Positions 13,983 through 15,043 of a stretch of DNA of 15,043 nt are shown here, piece by piece. Every line of letters begins with the position of its first letter. Within the stretch, counting starts at the first letter, position 1. Source of the stretch: an uncultured Lachnospiraceae bacterium (GTDB taxonomy: Bacteria > Bacillota > Clostridia > Lachnospirales > Lachnospiraceae). The position numbers were made by a program, and so were the translations under genes. Below the pieces are notes generated by a model that had not been told where the DNA came from, searched no databases, and saw only the letters and a list, made by a program, of their open reading frames with translations. The DNA lies in the NCBI GenBank assembly GCA_902795625.1, contig CADBLW010000056.1:1-15043 (forward strand), given 5' to 3'.

Positions 13983-15043
13983 ATGAACGCAATGAAGATT
14001 GTTGAAGTTTACGGACGTGAGATCCTGGATTCCCGCGGCAATCCCACCGTGGAGGCCGAGGTTACGTTGGCGGACGGCACAGTAGCGAGAGGAACCGCGC
14101 CCAGCGGCGCTTCCACCGGCGAGTTTGAGGCTCTCGAGCTTCGCGACGGTGACAAGGGAAGATATCTCGGAAAGGGAGTGACCAAGGCTGTTGACAATAT
14201 CAACACCGTGATCCGCGAGGCGGTTTGCGGAATTGACGCTTCGGACACCTATGCCGTGGACGGCGCGATGATCGCGGCGGACGGAACGAAGGACAAATCG
14301 AAGCTCGGTGCCAACGCAATTCTTGCAGTTTCCATTGCGGCGGCACGCGCGGCTGCACAGTCCCTGGGAATCCCGCTGTATCGTTTCCTGGGCGGTGCCG
14401 CAGGCAACCGTCTTCCGGTTCCGATGATGAATATCTTAAACGGCGGCGCACATGCGACCAACACCGTGGACGTACAGGAGTTTATGATCATGCCGGTGGG
14501 CGCTCCGTCCTTCAAGGAGGCGCTTCGCTGGTGCGCGGAGGTGTTCCACGCGCTTGCCAAGCTTCTGAAGAGCAGGGGCCTTGCGACGTCCGTCGGAGAT
14601 GAGGGCGGTTTCGCACCGAACCTGTCCTCCGACGAGGAGACCATCGAGACGATCCTGGAGGCGGTCAAAGCAGCCGGCTATGAGCCCGGCAAGGACTTCA
14701 TGATCGCGATGGACGCGGCGTCCTCCGAGTGGAAGAGCGAGAAGGGCAAGGGCTTCTACAGACAGCCGAAGTCCGGTAAGGAGTTCACCTCTGACGAGCT
14801 GATCGCCCACTGGGAGAGCCTGATCGACAAGTATCCGATCATCTCCATCGAGGACGGTCTGGATGAGGAGGACTGGGAAGGCTGGCAGAAGATGACCGCG
14901 AAGATCGGCGGCAAGGTTCAGCTGGTCGGCGACGATCTCTTCGTGACCAACACCGAGCGCCTCTCCAAGGGTATCGCCCTCGGCGCCGGCAACTCGATCC
15001 TGATCAAGCTCAACCAGATCGGTTCGGTCTCCGAGACACTCGA
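13983..15043 (+). CDS. eno: Enolase (phosphopyruvate hydratase), 3' partial
   Basis: Dehydrates 2-phosphoglycerate to phosphoenolpyruvate in glycolysis; a Mg-dependent cytosolic enzyme. The 353 complete codons visible cover most of the usual 430 or so residues; about 80 C-terminal residues lie beyond the window. Family marks: REILDSRGNPTVEAEV, the mobile loop APSGASTGEFEA, Glu207 in GDEGGFAPN (proton donor), metal ligands in MAMDAAS-like MIAMDAAS, SIEDGLDEEDW and LVGDDLFVTN, and the catalytic Lys342 in ILIKLNQIGS. The start at 13983 has AAAGGAG 7 nt upstream; ATG 13992 (MKIVEVYGREIL) is an internal alternative. The promoter at 13828, a palindrome shared with flavodoxin and the ABC operon, and a long hairpin precede it, so its leader is unusual for a housekeeping gene. 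Confidence 0.97.
   Translation, partial: MNAMKIVEVYGREILDSRGNPTVEAEVTLADGTVARGTAPSGASTGEFEALELRDGDKGRYLGKGVTKAVDNINTVIREAVCGIDASDTYAVDGAMIAADGTKDKSKLGANAILAVSIAAARAAAQSLGIPLYRFLGGAAGNRLPVPMMNILNGGAHATNTVDVQEFMIMPVGAPSFKEALRWCAEVFHALAKLLKSRGLATSVGDEGGFAPNLSSDEETIETILEAVKAAGYEPGKDFMIAMDAASSEWKSEKGKGFYRQPKSGKEFTSDELIAHWESLIDKYPIISIEDGLDEEDWEGWQKMTAKIGGKVQLVGDDLFVTNTERLSKGIALGAGNSILIKLNQIGSVSETL

Noticed and set aside
13910..14005. GTG-started frame through the enolase leader hairpin
   Set aside because: It is open only because the stretch is GC-rich, runs into the enolase coding region in another frame, and the SD-like site is too far from the GTG (over 20 nt).
1..15043. tRNA, rRNA, CRISPR array, insertion sequence or phage genes
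   Set aside because: Nothing of these kinds is visible on either strand: no transposase or integrase, no spaced identical repeats of CRISPR type, and no tRNA-like cloverleaf noticed in the gaps.

Overview
The window is a GC-rich stretch of bacterial chromosome, densely coded, with every confident gene on the + strand. It most resembles a plant-fibre-degrading Clostridia genome of the Lachnospiraceae type. The reasons are a domain-permuted GH3 glycosidase, a DUF3793 gene next to a short flavodoxin, a Clostridia-style enolase N-terminus, strong AGGAGG-like ribosome sites and sigma-A promoters. The family placement is an inference from protein character, not from a marker gene.

Region 1 (1-7009) is a carbon-metabolism run. 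It holds the 3' part of a permuted GH3 beta-glycosidase, a GH10 xylanase with two C-terminal carbohydrate-binding-like modules and no signal peptide, a two-metal alkaline-phosphatase-superfamily phosphodiesterase with a possible 3' frameshift, and a YqhD/Bdh-type iron-containing alcohol dehydrogenase. A strong intrinsic terminator at 7109-7147 closes it. Xylo-oligosaccharide breakdown followed by alcohol formation is a plausible theme; the phosphodiesterase has no obvious link to it.

Region 2 (7168-8390) is a well-defined promoter, a palindrome, a DUF3793 gene and a flavodoxin. Region 3 (8464-10128) holds a TetR-family regulator and gpmA (phosphoglycerate mutase), each with its own promoter signals, closed by a second terminator. 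Region 4 (10159-13709) is a translationally coupled pair of ABC exporter-fold half-transporters behind another copy of the palindrome. Region 5 (13828-15043) is a sigma-A promoter, a third palindrome, an SD-like site with no reading frame, a long hairpin, and then enolase, which runs off the end.

The most interesting signal is a shared 16-bp palindrome, GTTA-N8-TAAC, found four times with identical spacing: at 7205, 7852, 10175 and 13866. Three copies lie just downstream of a -10 element, where a repressor would block transcription. Flavodoxin is the classic iron-limitation substitute for ferredoxin, and the ABC pair resembles YbtPQ/IrtAB-type iron-chelate transporters, so I infer a metal-responsive (DtxR-like) regulon that may also take in enolase. 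The regulator is not in the window. A second theme is short degenerate tandem repeats just downstream of stop codons (23-nt units at 4359 and 13701, a 16-nt unit at 7029), two of which create chains of tiny start-stop reading frames.
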